This document shows positions 16,910 to 24,712 of a stretch of 38,472 bases of DNA, piece after piece. The position numbers and the translations under genes were made by a program. Source of the DNA: Phycisphaerales bacterium (GTDB taxonomy: Bacteria > Planctomycetota > Phycisphaerae > Phycisphaerales > UBA1924). The stretch lies in assembly GCA_028284805.1 (NCBI GenBank), contig JANQQZ010000016.1:1-38472 (forward strand). Reading direction: 5' to 3'. The notes under the pieces were generated by a model. It did no database searches and was not told where the DNA came from. It saw only the letters and a list, made by a program, of their open reading frames with translations. Within the stretch, counting starts at the first letter, position 1. Each line of letters begins with the position of its first letter.

Positions 16910-17871
16910 CCACGACGGCCAAGCTCTTCGAGGATCTTGTGCAGATCTCGGGCGCGGTCAATGCCCTGGGGAAGGCTGGTCGCGCCGAAGCCGCCGTCGA
17001 GATCGGAGCCGATGCCTGCGTGGCGGGCGGAGCCGGCGATCTGACAGACATGGTCGATGTGGTCGACAGCGTTGGAGATGGTCGGGCGATCGGTCTCTCC
17101 GAGACCGAGCCGGATAAAGCCTCGGTAGAGGTTGAGGCCGATCACGCCCCCTCGGGCGCACACCGCGGCGATCGTGTCGTCGTCGATGTGGCGCTGCCAG
17201 CCCTCGGTGTTGCGGTCACCCAGCAGAGCGCGGCAGTTTGAATGCGTCGCGCAGACACGCACATCGGCAAAGTCGAGCGCGTCCATCGTCGATCGCTGCG
17301 AGAGATGCGAGAGATCGAGGGCAATGTCGAGGCGGGCCATTTCTTTGATCAGCTCACGCCCGAGGTCGGTCAGGCCCGTGTCCGTCGCGTTGCCCCCCGC
17401 GTAGCGGGACTGGTGCACCCAGGTGAGGCCGATCGCGACTACACCCCGTGCGGCCCAGAAGCTGAGGTCGTGGGGGCTGATGATGGGGTCGGCGCACTCG
17501 ACGAGGATCCCGAGCTCGATGGGAGCCTGACTCGGAGCCTCCTCCTCGAAGAAGCGGATGAGGCCGTCACGAGCCCAGGCGTGGTAACGGTTGAGCTGAT
17601 TGACGCCCTTGAAGTACGCGGCGGTCGCGTCGCCAGGCGGGTAGCTGACCGGGGCGTACCTGCCGTCGGGGTCGCTCGACGCCTCGGTGAATATCGTGCC
17701 CAGGCATCGGCGGACGTTTGCCGCGGCCAACTCGGGTAGAGTGACGGCGGCCGGGGCGTGCGGGTCGGACAACAAATCGAGATCGTCGAGCGGCAGGGTC
17801 AGGTCGCGACCGAGCTCGGCAAGGTAGGCGAGGTCGAGGTGGGCATCGAAGATCGGCTGGTCTGAAAGCAC
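16828..17871 (-). CDS. M19 membrane-type (renal) dipeptidase
   Basis: 347 residues, GTG start. The metal ligands of the M19 family are all visible: H11 and D13 in DAHLD, the bridging Glu in GILVECADP, His in DLSHLS, His in CATHSNCR and the Asp of GIGSDLDGG. The C-terminal ACNNWSRFF corresponds to the conserved GGNxLRV end. Such enzymes cleave dipeptides, often with D-amino acids or dehydropeptides, using two zinc ions. No signal peptide is seen, so it is presumably cytoplasmic. It overlaps the M48 gene tail-to-tail by 82 bases. Confidence 0.93.
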   Translation of the reverse strand: MLSDQPIFDAHLDLAYLAELGRDLTLPLDDLDLLSDPHAPAAVTLPELAAANVRRCLGTIFTEASSDPDGRYAPVSYPPGDATAAYFKGVNQLNRYHAWARDGLIRFFEEEAPSQAPIELGILVECADPIISPHDLSFWAARGVVAIGLTWVHQSRYAGGNATDTGLTDLGRELIKEMARLDIALDLSHLSQRSTMDALDFADVRVCATHSNCRALLGDRNTEGWQRHIDDDTIAAVCARGGVIGLNLYRGFIRLGLGETDRPTISNAVDHIDHVCQIAGSARHAGIGSDLDGGFGATSLPQGIDRARDLHKILEELGRRGYSDADISDIACNNWSRFFSLEAATAQ

Positions 17872-17913
17872 GAGCGGACGGTAGCCAAGAAAGCAGTGTC
17901 AGGGGGTTGCGCG

Positions 17914-18708
17914 ATGGACGACGGGGTGACGATGGGGCCGAAGAAGTCGAACGTGGGCAAGTACATCGCGGTCGGGTGTCTGGGCGTGGTGTTCATCGTG
18001 CTGATTGCTCTGGTGATCGGCGGCGTGTTCGTGGCAAACAACTGGAAGACCTGGGCAGCCGACACGACGACAACGATCGCCGCCGAAGTCATCAAGGACT
18101 CGCAGCTGTCGGGCGAGGACAAGCGGGCGCTCATCGGTCGTGTGGAGATGATCGGTGAGGAGTTCAAGAACGAGACCATCAGCTGGGAGGAGATGCAGAC
18201 CGTCTTCGAGGCGCTGGTGGAGAGCCCGATCCTGACGGTCGCGGTCGTCAACGAGCTTCATTCGGACTATTTCGAGATCTCGGAGCTGTCCGACGAGGAG
18301 AAGGCCCGGGCCGAGCGGATCAACGACCGGCTCACCCGCGGGCTCTACGAGGAGCGCATCCAGCTCAACGAGCTCCAGCCCGTGCTCGCGCCGATCTCGA
18401 AGGAGGGGAGCGGGAACATCGAGGTCACCACGTCCGAGGACGGGACGACGACGGGCCTGAACCTGAACCTGAAGCCTCCGAACGAGGTGACGGCCGACGA
18501 GCTGCGGGCGTTCATGACGAACGCCGAGAGCCTGCTCGAGCAGAAGGCCATCCCAGACGAGCCCTTCGACATCGACATCATCGAGGAGTTCGACAAGGCG
18601 ATCGAGGCGGCGATCGGGCGTCGCATCGTGCCCGACGAGTCGTTCGGCGACGCGCCTGCGCCTTCAGAGGAAGCGCCGGAGCCCGCGGGAACGGGCGCCG
18701 GCGGCTGA
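17914..18708 (+). CDS. Hypothetical membrane-anchored protein
   Basis: 264 residues. A transmembrane helix at about 17-41 follows a short cytoplasmic start; the rest is an acidic, mainly helical exported domain (IAAEVIKDSQLSGEDKRALI; DEEKARAERINDRLTRGLYEERIQ), ending in a Pro/Glu/Ala/Gly tail. The family is not recognised. The ATG at 17914 has AGGGGG about seven bases upstream; a GTG at 17896 and an ATG at 17932 are alternatives. It is divergent from the dipeptidase gene with a very short spacer, and convergent with the DUF4332-like gene six bases away. Confidence 0.75.
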   Translation: MDDGVTMGPKKSNVGKYIAVGCLGVVFIVLIALVIGGVFVANNWKTWAADTTTTIAAEVIKDSQLSGEDKRALIGRVEMIGEEFKNETISWEEMQTVFEALVESPILTVAVVNELHSDYFEISELSDEEKARAERINDRLTRGLYEERIQLNELQPVLAPISKEGSGNIEVTTSEDGTTTGLNLNLKPPNEVTADELRAFMTNAESLLEQKAIPDEPFDIDIIEEFDKAIEAAIGRRIVPDESFGDAPAPSEEAPEPAGTGAGG

Positions 18709-18714
18709 TTCAGA

Positions 18715-19125
18715 CTAATAGTGCAGGGCGCGGTCGAGCGTCTTGGCGTGGTCGATCCAGCCAGCGACCTCGCTCTCGCTGGGCACGCGCCGGGTCAGCT
18801 TCTTCGCGTCGTTGACCTCGACCATCTTCCCGGCCAGGTTGGCCGCGTTGCGCTGGGCAAGCTCGGGCACGGTGTCGACGCCCGCGGCCTCGAGCAGCTC
18901 GCTGAACTCGCTGCCGATGCCCTTGACCCGGTACAGGTCGACCATGTTGGCCCACTTGAGGATGTGCTCGTGCCCGATGCCGGTCTTGTCTTCGAGTGCC
19001 TTGCGGTCGTCCGCGGTACCGCAGGCCTTGAGCAGGCTGTCCGTGTCCTCGATGCCCGCGGCGCGGAGCTTCTCGCCGTAGGTCGGTCCGATGCCTTCGA
19101 CGTCTTCGATGGGGTAGTTGGCCAT
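18715..19125 (-). CDS. DUF4332-like protein with two helix-hairpin-helix repeats
   Basis: 136 residues. Two similar segments carry the VxGIG hairpin found in non-specific nucleic-acid-binding HhH domains: VEGIGPTYGEKLRAAGI near residue 8 and VKGIGSEFSELLEAAGV near 67. The arrangement matches small DUF4332 proteins, whose role is unknown. AAGGAGA stands five bases before the ATG at 19125 and decides the start. By fold it could bind DNA or RNA backbone; that is inference only. Confidence 0.85.
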   Translation of the reverse strand: MANYPIEDVEGIGPTYGEKLRAAGIEDTDSLLKACGTADDRKALEDKTGIGHEHILKWANMVDLYRVKGIGSEFSELLEAAGVDTVPELAQRNAANLAGKMVEVNDAKKLTRRVPSESEVAGWIDHAKTLDRALHY

Positions 19126-19295
19126 GGGGGTTCTCCTTGTGGTTGGGTGAACTAAGGCAGAGTAGCGTAACAAATCCGGATGCGACATCCGGCACCCGTG
19201 TTCAGAGCGTGGTAGGGATTCTTGTGAACGATGCCGGAATCCTGCATCTCGCACTTCCCCTGTACACTTCTTCTCAAGAACGCGAAGGTGTGTGA

Positions 19296-19778
19296 ATGAA
19301 CACTGGAATTGTTGTCGTCACAACAAGCCTGGCTGCGGTACTGGGTGCATTGACCGCGATGTCGTCCGGATCGGCAACGACCCGCATCGATCCTGCGGCC
19401 ATGGTCGGTTCGCACACACGCGCGGAGGACGCCATGCAGGTTCAGTATCTCGAGATCGTCACGCCGGACGTCGAAGCAACATGCAAAGCACTGGCGAATA
19501 CCCACGGCGTGACCTTCGGCGATCCGATCGCGGCATTGGGGGGCGCGCGGACGGCGTCGCTCGGCAACGGCGCACGCATCGGGGTCCGTGCTCCCCTCCG
19601 CGCCGACGAAGAGCCCGTCGTGCGGCCGTACGTGCTCGTCGATGACATCCAGGAGGCGGTGGAGCAAGCCGAGGCCGCCGGAGCCACGATCGCATTGCCT
19701 CCGATGGAACTCCCGGGCGAGGGGACCTGCGCGATCTACATCCTCGGCGGGATCGATCACGGGTTGTGGCAGAACTAG
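19296..19778 (+). CDS. Exported VOC (glyoxalase/bleomycin-resistance fold) protein
   Basis: 160 residues. A hydrophobic N-terminal segment (1-27) looks like a signal peptide, after which one VOC module is visible: VQYLEIVTPDVEATCKAL, LRADEEPVVRPYVLVDDIQEAVEQAEAAGATI, GEGTCAIYILGGIDHGLWQ. VOC proteins bind a metal and act as lyases, dioxygenases or resistance proteins; two modules are needed for a full site, so a dimer is expected. Export is unusual for this fold. GAAGGTG precedes the ATG; a TACACT hexamer lies at 19263-19268. Confidence 0.75.
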   Translation: MNTGIVVVTTSLAAVLGALTAMSSGSATTRIDPAAMVGSHTRAEDAMQVQYLEIVTPDVEATCKALANTHGVTFGDPIAALGGARTASLGNGARIGVRAPLRADEEPVVRPYVLVDDIQEAVEQAEAAGATIALPPMELPGEGTCAIYILGGIDHGLWQN

Positions 19779-19787
19779 CGCGCCGTA

Positions 19788-20045
19788 CTACCGGCTTTGT
19801 TTCTTCCACCGTCCGTAATGAATCGAGTCAACCACCGACCCGATCATCGCGAGCACGAGCCCCACACCCGCTGAGCCGAGCATGATCATGCCCAGGTGCG
19901 GGGCCACGAACCCGTCGCCGCGGGCGAACGAGCCGGTCTCGAGCTTCTGCCACGCGAAGATGCCGGCGATGCACAACGCACCGAGCAGCAGCGCGGCGAG
20001 GCCGAGCTTGGTGATGATGCATTTGGTTGGCTTGCTCGATGTCAT
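19788..20045 (-). CDS. Small two-span membrane protein
   Basis: 85 residues with two hydrophobic segments at about 13-31 and 49-70 separated by a short loop (QKLETGSFARGDGFVAPH) and a basic C-terminal end (RWKKQSR). No family recognised. It follows the next small membrane gene (20129-20440) on the same strand after an 83-base gap that holds a perfect 8-bp inverted repeat (20066-20073 / 20082-20089). Confidence 0.6.
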   Translation of the reverse strand: MTSSKPTKCIITKLGLAALLLGALCIAGIFAWQKLETGSFARGDGFVAPHLGMIMLGSAGVGLVLAMIGSVVDSIHYGRWKKQSR

Positions 20046-20065
20046 CGCTATCCCCTACTACCGCT

Positions 20066-20089
20066 GGGTTGCCGCTGCGCAGGCAACCC
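20066..20089. repeat. Inverted repeat between two small membrane genes
   Basis: GGGTTGCC and GGCAACCC form a perfect 8-bp stem with an 8-base loop. There is no T-run on either strand, so it is not a standard terminator; it could be an RNA processing or protein-binding site. Confidence 0.3.
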
Positions 20090-20128
20090 GTGGCACCCTG
20101 TCAGCCGGGCCGCATCGCGGCAGCGGGC

Positions 20129-20440
20129 TCACCACCCAAACATGAAGGACGCCATCGCCAGCAGGATGCCGACGCCAATGAAGAAACCCACCGTGAGCAG
20201 AATGCCAAGGGTGATCTGCCCGATCGTCAGCTCGATCTTCGTGGCCAAGGACTTCGGCCGGTAGTCATCGCGGAGCACGATCTCGGCCGTCTGTGCCGCC
20301 TCGCCCTGTTCGCTCAAAAATTGGATGCTCCGCGTGCGCCAAGCGGCTTCATCGGCGTAGGCCGCGGCCTGCGAAAGCGATTTCGCTTTGAGCGTGATTG
20401 GTCTCGGCAGTTGAACAGCATCGATCCGGTAGACCGGCAT
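20129..20440 (-). CDS. Hypothetical protein with C-terminal membrane anchor
   Basis: 103 residues. The first 60 are soluble (VYRIDAVQLPRPITLKAKSLSQAAAYADEA), resembling a short signal-processing module, and one long hydrophobic segment lies at about 76-100. The start is one base after the stop of scoB, so it is very likely cotranslated with it. Family not recognised. Confidence 0.65.
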   Translation of the reverse strand: MPVYRIDAVQLPRPITLKAKSLSQAAAYADEAAWRTRSIQFLSEQGEAAQTAEIVLRDDYRPKSLATKIELTIGQITLGILLTVGFFIGVGILLAMASFMFGW

Positions 20441-20441
20441 C

Positions 20442-21119
20442 TCACACCCCCACCGTCACCAGCTCATCGGCGAACAGGATCTCCGCCTCGGTCTTGGCTT
20501 CGATCTCTTCCCGCGTCACACCCTCGGCGAGCTCGGTCACGCGGAACCGCTGCGCCTCGGGATCGAAGTGCATCACGCACAGGTCGGTGATGACCATGTC
20601 GATCACGCCCTTGCCGGTCAGCGGCAGGTTGCACTCCTTCAGGATCTTGGGCTCGCCCTTCTTGTTGGTGTGCTCCATGGTGACGACGACCTTCTCGACG
20701 CCGGCGACCAGGTCCATCGCGCCGCCCATGCCCTTGACCATCTTACCCGGGATCATCCAGTTGGCGATGTCGCCCGTCTGGCTGAGCTGCATGGCGCCGA
20801 GGATGCACATGTCGATGTGCCCGCCCCGGATCATGCCGAAGCTGTCCGACGACGAGAAGTAGGACGACCCGGGCACCGCGGTCACGGTCTGCTTGCCCGC
20901 GTTGATGAGGTCGGGGTCGACATCGTCCTCGAAGGGGAAGGGCCCGATGCCGAGCAAGCCATTCTCAGACTGCAGCCAGACCTCGTACGGCGTGCCGTCC
21001 GGGTAGGCAGGGATGTGATTGGCGACGAGCGTGGGCATCCCGATGCCCAGGTTGACGACGTACCCATCGCGGAGTTCGCGGGCGGCGCGGGCGGCGATCT
21101 GGTCACGGGTGAGCGGCAT
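20442..21119 (-). CDS. scoB: 3-oxoacid CoA-transferase subunit B
   Basis: 225 residues, normal for the beta subunit of succinyl-CoA:3-ketoacid (acetoacetate) CoA-transferase. It has [14 protein letters not shown] at 24-37 and [11 protein letters not shown] with Glu52, the residue that forms the covalent glutamyl-CoA intermediate; further [12 protein letters not shown] and [17 protein letters not shown] five bases before the ATG at 21119 fixes the start. Together with subunit A it moves CoA between succinyl-CoA and acetoacetate. Unusually, scoA is 3.6 kb away (24713-25471) rather than next to it. Confidence 0.95.
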   Translation of the reverse strand: MPLTRDQIAARAARELRDGYVVNLGIGMPTLVANHIPAYPDGTPYEVWLQSENGLLGIGPFPFEDDVDPDLINAGKQTVTAVPGSSYFSSSDSFGMIRGGHIDMCILGAMQLSQTGDIANWMIPGKMVKGMGGAMDLVAGVEKVVVTMEHTNKKGEPKILKECNLPLTGKGVIDMVITDLCVMHFDPEAQRFRVTELAEGVTREEIEAKTEAEILFADELVTVGV

Positions 21120-21168
21120 GGTGTTCTCCTGCGGCAGGATACCATGAGGCGGGGCGAGGAGACCAGCC

Positions 21169-21603
21169 TTGAACGTCGTGCTGACGCTGGCACTGGTGGT
21201 GTTCATGCTGGCGGTGCCCCCGCTGATCCCGGCGTGGACGGGCCCGGCGACGATGGTTGTGATCGTGCTGGAACTGCTGTGTCTGGCGGTGGTGATCAGC
21301 CTGTGGTCGCGGCGGTACGCGGAGCACGCAATGCGGGCGGCGGCGGCGTTGATCGCGGGGATCTTCGTGGCGGCGTCGGTCTCGACGGTGCTGTCGGCCG
21401 TGAGCACGCGATCGCCGATCGTGAGCGGGAACTCGCCGGTGCTGGGGCTGGTGTTTGTGGGTGTGCCGGCGCTGGTCTTCGCGGTGCGTGGGTTCAAGGA
21501 CGGCACACGGCGTGATCTTGGGATCGGGCCGTACGCCGACGATCATCGCCTGAACGAGGACTGGGACGACGGATGGGATGAGGAGGACCTTGAATCGCAT
21601 TAG
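21169..21603 (+). CDS. Hypothetical four-span membrane protein
   Basis: 144 residues from a TTG with GAGGAG (21155-21160) eight bases upstream. Hydrophobic segments lie at about 3-20, 27-46, 57-76 and 90-107, followed by an acidic Asp/Trp/Glu-rich tail ([19 protein letters not shown]). No family recognised. It is divergent from scoB and its stop overlaps the HAD gene stop by four bases (TTAG at 21600-21603). Confidence 0.65.
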   Translation: MNVVLTLALVVFMLAVPPLIPAWTGPATMVVIVLELLCLAVVISLWSRRYAEHAMRAAAALIAGIFVAASVSTVLSAVSTRSPIVSGNSPVLGLVFVGVPALVFAVRGFKDGTRRDLGIGPYADDHRLNEDWDDGWDEEDLESH

Positions 21604-22292
21604 CAGCCGAGGGCGTCGGCAAGCTCGGCGACGGAACGAACGGCCATCGTCGGCGTGGCGTCGGCATGGCCCGATGCGCCGAGCTGATGGCGGTCGACAT
21701 GGCAGGTTGGGATGCCCAGCGCGCCCGCCGGGGCGATGTCGTGGTACAGGCTGCACGCGGCGACGAGGAGCTGATCGGGTTCGAGGTTGAGGCGGGCAAG
21801 GGCTTCGTCGAAGTGAGCCCGTGCGGGCTTGTAGCTGCGGACCTGTTCCGCGGTGACGAGCTCGTCGAGCCCCCCCACTGTTGACAGGCCGAGCTTCTGC
21901 CGCGGGGCCTGGAAGAGGTCGTCGTCGATGTTGCTGACGACCACGAGCCTGTACCTCGTCTTGAGCCGGCGCAGGCCCTGGGCGGTGTCGGGGAAAGCGG
22001 GCCAGTGCCGGATGGAGTCGGCGAGGATGCCCCGGTCCATCGCGGGCAGCGGGAAGCCGAGCTTCTGCGCAAAGCCGGCGGCGACGTCTTCGAGGACTTC
22101 TTTGTAGGGTCGGTACGGGCCGGCCTCGGCTTTGGCTTCGAGTTCGGCGTAGAGCCTGAGCAGGTCGGCGGCGGGCGGCGGGTTGGTGACGCGGTGCCGC
22201 TCGAAGAGGGCGGCGAGGGCATCAAGGATGCCGGCTTCCCAGTCGATGAGGGTGCCGAAGCAGTCGAAGGCGATGGCTTGGATGTCGTTCAC
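21600..22292 (-). CDS. Haloacid dehalogenase-type HAD hydrolase
   Basis: 230 residues, GTG start. The nucleophile motif is AFDCFGTLIDWEAG (8-21, first Asp of DxFGT), as in type II 2-haloacid dehalogenases. Motif II is VVSNIDDD, and the Lys is in VRSYKPARAHF; LLVAACSLYHDIAPAGALGIP closes the active site. It may dehalogenate 2-haloacids or be a phosphatase of similar sequence. The GTG overlaps the stop of the upstream membrane gene (GTGA at 22289-22292). Its first 20-25 codons occur twice more in the window (23093-23167 and 23945-24004). Confidence 0.93.
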   Translation of the reverse strand: MNDIQAIAFDCFGTLIDWEAGILDALAALFERHRVTNPPPAADLLRLYAELEAKAEAGPYRPYKEVLEDVAAGFAQKLGFPLPAMDRGILADSIRHWPAFPDTAQGLRRLKTRYRLVVVSNIDDDLFQAPRQKLGLSTVGGLDELVTAEQVRSYKPARAHFDEALARLNLEPDQLLVAACSLYHDIAPAGALGIPTCHVDRHQLGASGHADATPTMAVRSVAELADALGC

Positions 22293-22990
22293 TTCAGCTC
22301 CCGCTCAAGAAACCCAGTCGGAATACGAAACGCTTCGACTGACTTGCTAGCACGAATCTGAGCTCGCAGAGTCCAGAATGGAGCCATAAACGTCCAAGCC
22401 GGCTTCGCGCGAAGCTGCTGGTACTTTCCGTGCAGCATACTGAGCAAGAACTCACCAAAAGACGTATTCAGCGGCGTGGGCACCAAGTCAGGGCCAAAGC
22501 GATGGACAAATCGATCGTGTTCAGTTCCCGCGTCCAGGTCTATGACGTTCGTGTGGCCGTACCGCATGGCAACTTGAGAAGAATCGAGAGCCCATATGGC
22601 AAACGCCATAGCCCCGCACGTCCAGCAACTCTTCGAGCCATCGCTCGTGAATGTTGTGACAAGTGCATGTCTCGGCGCTTTCGCATGAGACAACTCACAG
22701 AGATACGTACCGTGCGCAACATCCTTAACGAGCACGTACGCATCGGCAAACCCCTTGAATCTGGCACGAAAGCACTGGCAACTGTCGTCTTCGTGTTGCT
22801 CCGGTAGTGCTGGCGGACCAAACAGAACTCGTCGAATCATTGGCTGAGTACCAACTCTGTACTCGTGAAGCGATATCGCTTCAATCTGTTTGCAAGACGG
22901 GATGACGAACAAGACAAAGACGATGTTGTAGAGCGTCACAAAGACGTAAACCGCAACGACCAAAACCAAAAACAACCACAATCCCGTCAT
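22289..22990 (-). CDS. Cysteine-containing membrane-anchored protein, array copy 1
   Basis: 233 residues, family not recognised. One N-terminal transmembrane segment (about 3-30) precedes a soluble domain with conserved cysteines: C71/C73, C98 (GTYLCE) and a CxxC at 122-125 (SKSCWTCGAM). A basic aromatic region (AWTFMAPFWTLRAQIR) lies near 198-213. The ATG at 22990 is 13 bases after the stop of a scoA 3' fragment, exactly the spacing found between true scoA and the paralog at 24001-24699. Its TGA overlaps the GTG of the HAD gene. Base composition is visibly more AT-rich than neighbouring genes, suggesting a different origin. The CxxC could bind metal or form a disulfide; this is inference. 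Confidence 0.8.
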   Translation of the reverse strand: MTGLWLFLVLVVAVYVFVTLYNIVFVLFVIPSCKQIEAISLHEYRVGTQPMIRRVLFGPPALPEQHEDDSCQCFRARFKGFADAYVLVKDVAHGTYLCELSHAKAPRHALVTTFTSDGSKSCWTCGAMAFAIWALDSSQVAMRYGHTNVIDLDAGTEHDRFVHRFGPDLVPTPLNTSFGEFLLSMLHGKYQQLRAKPAWTFMAPFWTLRAQIRASKSVEAFRIPTGFLERELK

Positions 22991-23003
22991 GCCATCAACC
23001 TGC

Positions 23004-23167
23004 CTAACCACTCACCGTCCGCTGCTCGATGCGTTTCTCGCTGACGGTTCGACCACCCGATCCACAAACGCTCCCGGTGTGTGGACGCGATCGGCGTCGA
23101 GAATGCCGGCTTCCCAGTCGATAAGGGTGCCGAAGCAGTCGAAGGCGATGGCGTGGATGTTGCTCAT
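23004..23167 (-). pseudogene. Chimeric remnant: HAD 5' end fused to scoA 3' end
   Basis: ATG at 23167, overlapping the stop of the gene at 23164 (ATGA). Codons 1-25 repeat the HAD start (AIAFDCFGTLIDWEAGILDA), then the frame runs straight into scoA sequence ([14 protein letters not shown]). The joint is at Leu-Asp-Ala (23093-23101), a triplet of codons present in both parents. A one-base deletion relative to scoA (GGTCTCG to GGTTCG on the plus strand) then shifts the frame, so it ends at 23012 after 51 codons; the old scoA-frame stop survives at 23004-23006. It is the expected novel junction of a tandem duplication and is not expected to be functional. Confidence 0.85.
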
Positions 23168-23850
23168 GGCATCGTGCTGTGCTGCGACGCGTCACGGACC
23201 CGTTGCTCGGTCACAGGCTTGCCCGTGCGGAGCGACTTGGTGCAGAACCACCACAGGATCATCAGCGGCCAGAGCGGGAAGGAACGGATGTGCTCCGTCT
23301 GCTTCTTGACGGCCTCGAGGATGAGCCGCTCGAGCGGCTCGTCCGGCACGTTCGGGGCAACGCGCGTGACCGACTCGACCAGCTGCATCGAGGTCTCGTG
23401 CCTGGCGAGGAGCTGGTCGAGATCGGTCTTGGGGAACGACTGGATCAGCCAGGTGCGCGGCATCGGGAAGGTCATGCTGTCGGGCGAGTTGGAGGTGGTG
23501 AGCCCGAGGTCGTTAGCGTTCTCGAAGCTGGAGACGAGCTCCTGGTAGACCTTGTCGTTGACCATGTAGAAGACGAGGAACGTGCCGTCGGGCGACTGCC
23601 ACGCCCCGATGACCGAGCGCATCGAGCGAGGGAAGCGGGTTTCGTACATACCAACCCACTCGAAGCCCTCTCGGACGGCCCAGTCGTTGACGTGCCTCGT
23701 CCGCACGACCTCGGGCGAGGCAGGCCCGGGCTCGATGGGCACGATGTCGGCCTTGGGCGAGCCCATGCCCAGGATCGCGGAGGTGCCGGCCCCGATGATG
23801 AGCAGGGCCGGAAGCCCGATGACAGCGATGATGACCCAGACGATCTCCAT
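23164..23850 (-). CDS. Membrane-anchored hypothetical protein between two HAD-start copies
   Basis: 228 residues with an N-terminal transmembrane segment (2-24) and a soluble domain (DGTFLVFYMVNDKVYQELVSSF; LGLTTSNSPDSMTFPMPR; LDQLLARHETSMQLVESV). A C-terminal hydrophobic aromatic patch is at about 190-206 (FPLWPLMILWWF). The soluble part recalls a planctomycete protein type with 'VT-F-DG, TTSN, FP, LL-RH' blocks, and seems remotely related to the two array paralogs, which have the same order of blocks and a similar aromatic-basic end. Its composition is GC-rich like the host. The stop overlaps the ATG of the chimeric remnant; upstream it is preceded by another HAD-start fragment. Confidence 0.75.
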   Translation of the reverse strand: MEIVWVIIAVIGLPALLIIGAGTSAILGMGSPKADIVPIEPGPASPEVVRTRHVNDWAVREGFEWVGMYETRFPRSMRSVIGAWQSPDGTFLVFYMVNDKVYQELVSSFENANDLGLTTSNSPDSMTFPMPRTWLIQSFPKTDLDQLLARHETSMQLVESVTRVAPNVPDEPLERLILEAVKKQTEHIRSFPLWPLMILWWFCTKSLRTGKPVTEQRVRDASQHSTMP

Positions 23851-23944
23851 GGAGCGGCTCCTCGGGTGGAGCGTACCGAATCCTGGGCGGGATGACGAAT
23901 CGGGGTTGATGAAGCCCCGCCGCGGCGGGGTTGGGCCAGGTGTT

Positions 23945-24004
23945 GGCTTCCCAGTCGATGAGGGTGCCGAAGCAGTCGAAGGCGATGGCGCGGATGCTGT
24001 TCAT
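23945..24004 (-). pseudogene. HAD 5'-end fragment, 20 codons
   Basis: ATG at 24004 overlaps the stop of the paralog at 24001 (ATGA). Twenty codons match the HAD start (MNSIRAIAFDCFGTLIDWEA), including the nucleophile motif; similarity then stops abruptly. The open frame continues with Pro/Ala/Arg-rich sequence into the 5' part of the next gene and is not expected to be functional. It is 90 bases upstream of the gene starting at 23850. Confidence 0.8.
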
Positions 24005-24699
24005 GGAGTCTCCGCACAGAGGAAGTTCGGTGGTACGTGCAACTTGTCGACGGACTTATTCGCGCGTGTCAAGGCTTTCGCATTCCAGAAGGGCATCCGG
24101 AATACCCAAGCACGGCGTGACCGTAGCTCGCGATTCTTTGCGTGCAGCGAATCGAACAGGAACTGTCCGAAGCTTCCTTCCAACCGCGTCGGTGCATGAT
24201 CCGGCTCAAGACGTTCCAGAAGGAGCCCGTGCTCCTTGCCCAACTGCTCAACATCAGCTGGCCCGAATCGCATTATGGCTTTGGAGTAACCAAGTGAAAA
24301 AAGAGTGGTTTCCATTGCACTGCATGTCCAGCAGCTTTTGCTTCCATCTGCGATCAGTGTTGTTACAAGGGCGATCTTTGGCATTTTCGCCTGATTGAAC
24401 TCGCAGAGATATGTGCCTGAAGAAACCTCCATCACCAACAGGTAGACGTCTGCAGCCCCTTTGAGTCTGCCGTAGAAGCACTCACAGTCTTTGTCTTCAC
24501 CTGGAAGCGGCGGAGGAGGGGATCCGCTCCAAATGCGTCTGAGAAACGGCTATGTACGAATTTGGTACTCATGGGGCGTGATGGGTTCCATCTCTTGGAG
24601 GGACGGAATCACCGATAGTGAAAACCATGCATTCCCAACCACCGCAATCAGGTAGATGAACAACAGCACGGCAGAGAAGAAAACCAGATGACCAATCAT
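24001..24699 (-). pseudogene. Cysteine-containing membrane protein, array copy 2, with an in-frame TAG
   Basis: The frame runs 233 codons from ATG 24699 (13 bases after the scoA stop) to TGA at 24001 with a single interruption, TAG at 24550-24552 (codon 50). Alignment with array copy 1 is gap-poor: N-terminal membrane segment, HEY-R/Q-x-x-T, DxxCxCF, GTYLCE, DGSKSCWTC, AW-F-MPFW all match. At the TAG copy 1 has Gln49 (HEYRVGTQP versus HEYQIRT*P), so one C-to-T change (CAG to TAG) explains it. The remainder shows no other damage, so the lesion is recent, a sequencing error, or tolerated by reinitiation downstream. It is AT-richer than the surroundings. Confidence 0.85.
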
Positions 24700-24712
24700 G
24701 CGATGATCTTGT

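Noticed and set aside
23513-24004. 163-codon frame continuing from the HAD-start stub at 24004
   Set aside because: Only the first 20 codons resemble HAD; the rest is out of frame with, and overlaps, the real gene at 23164-23850.
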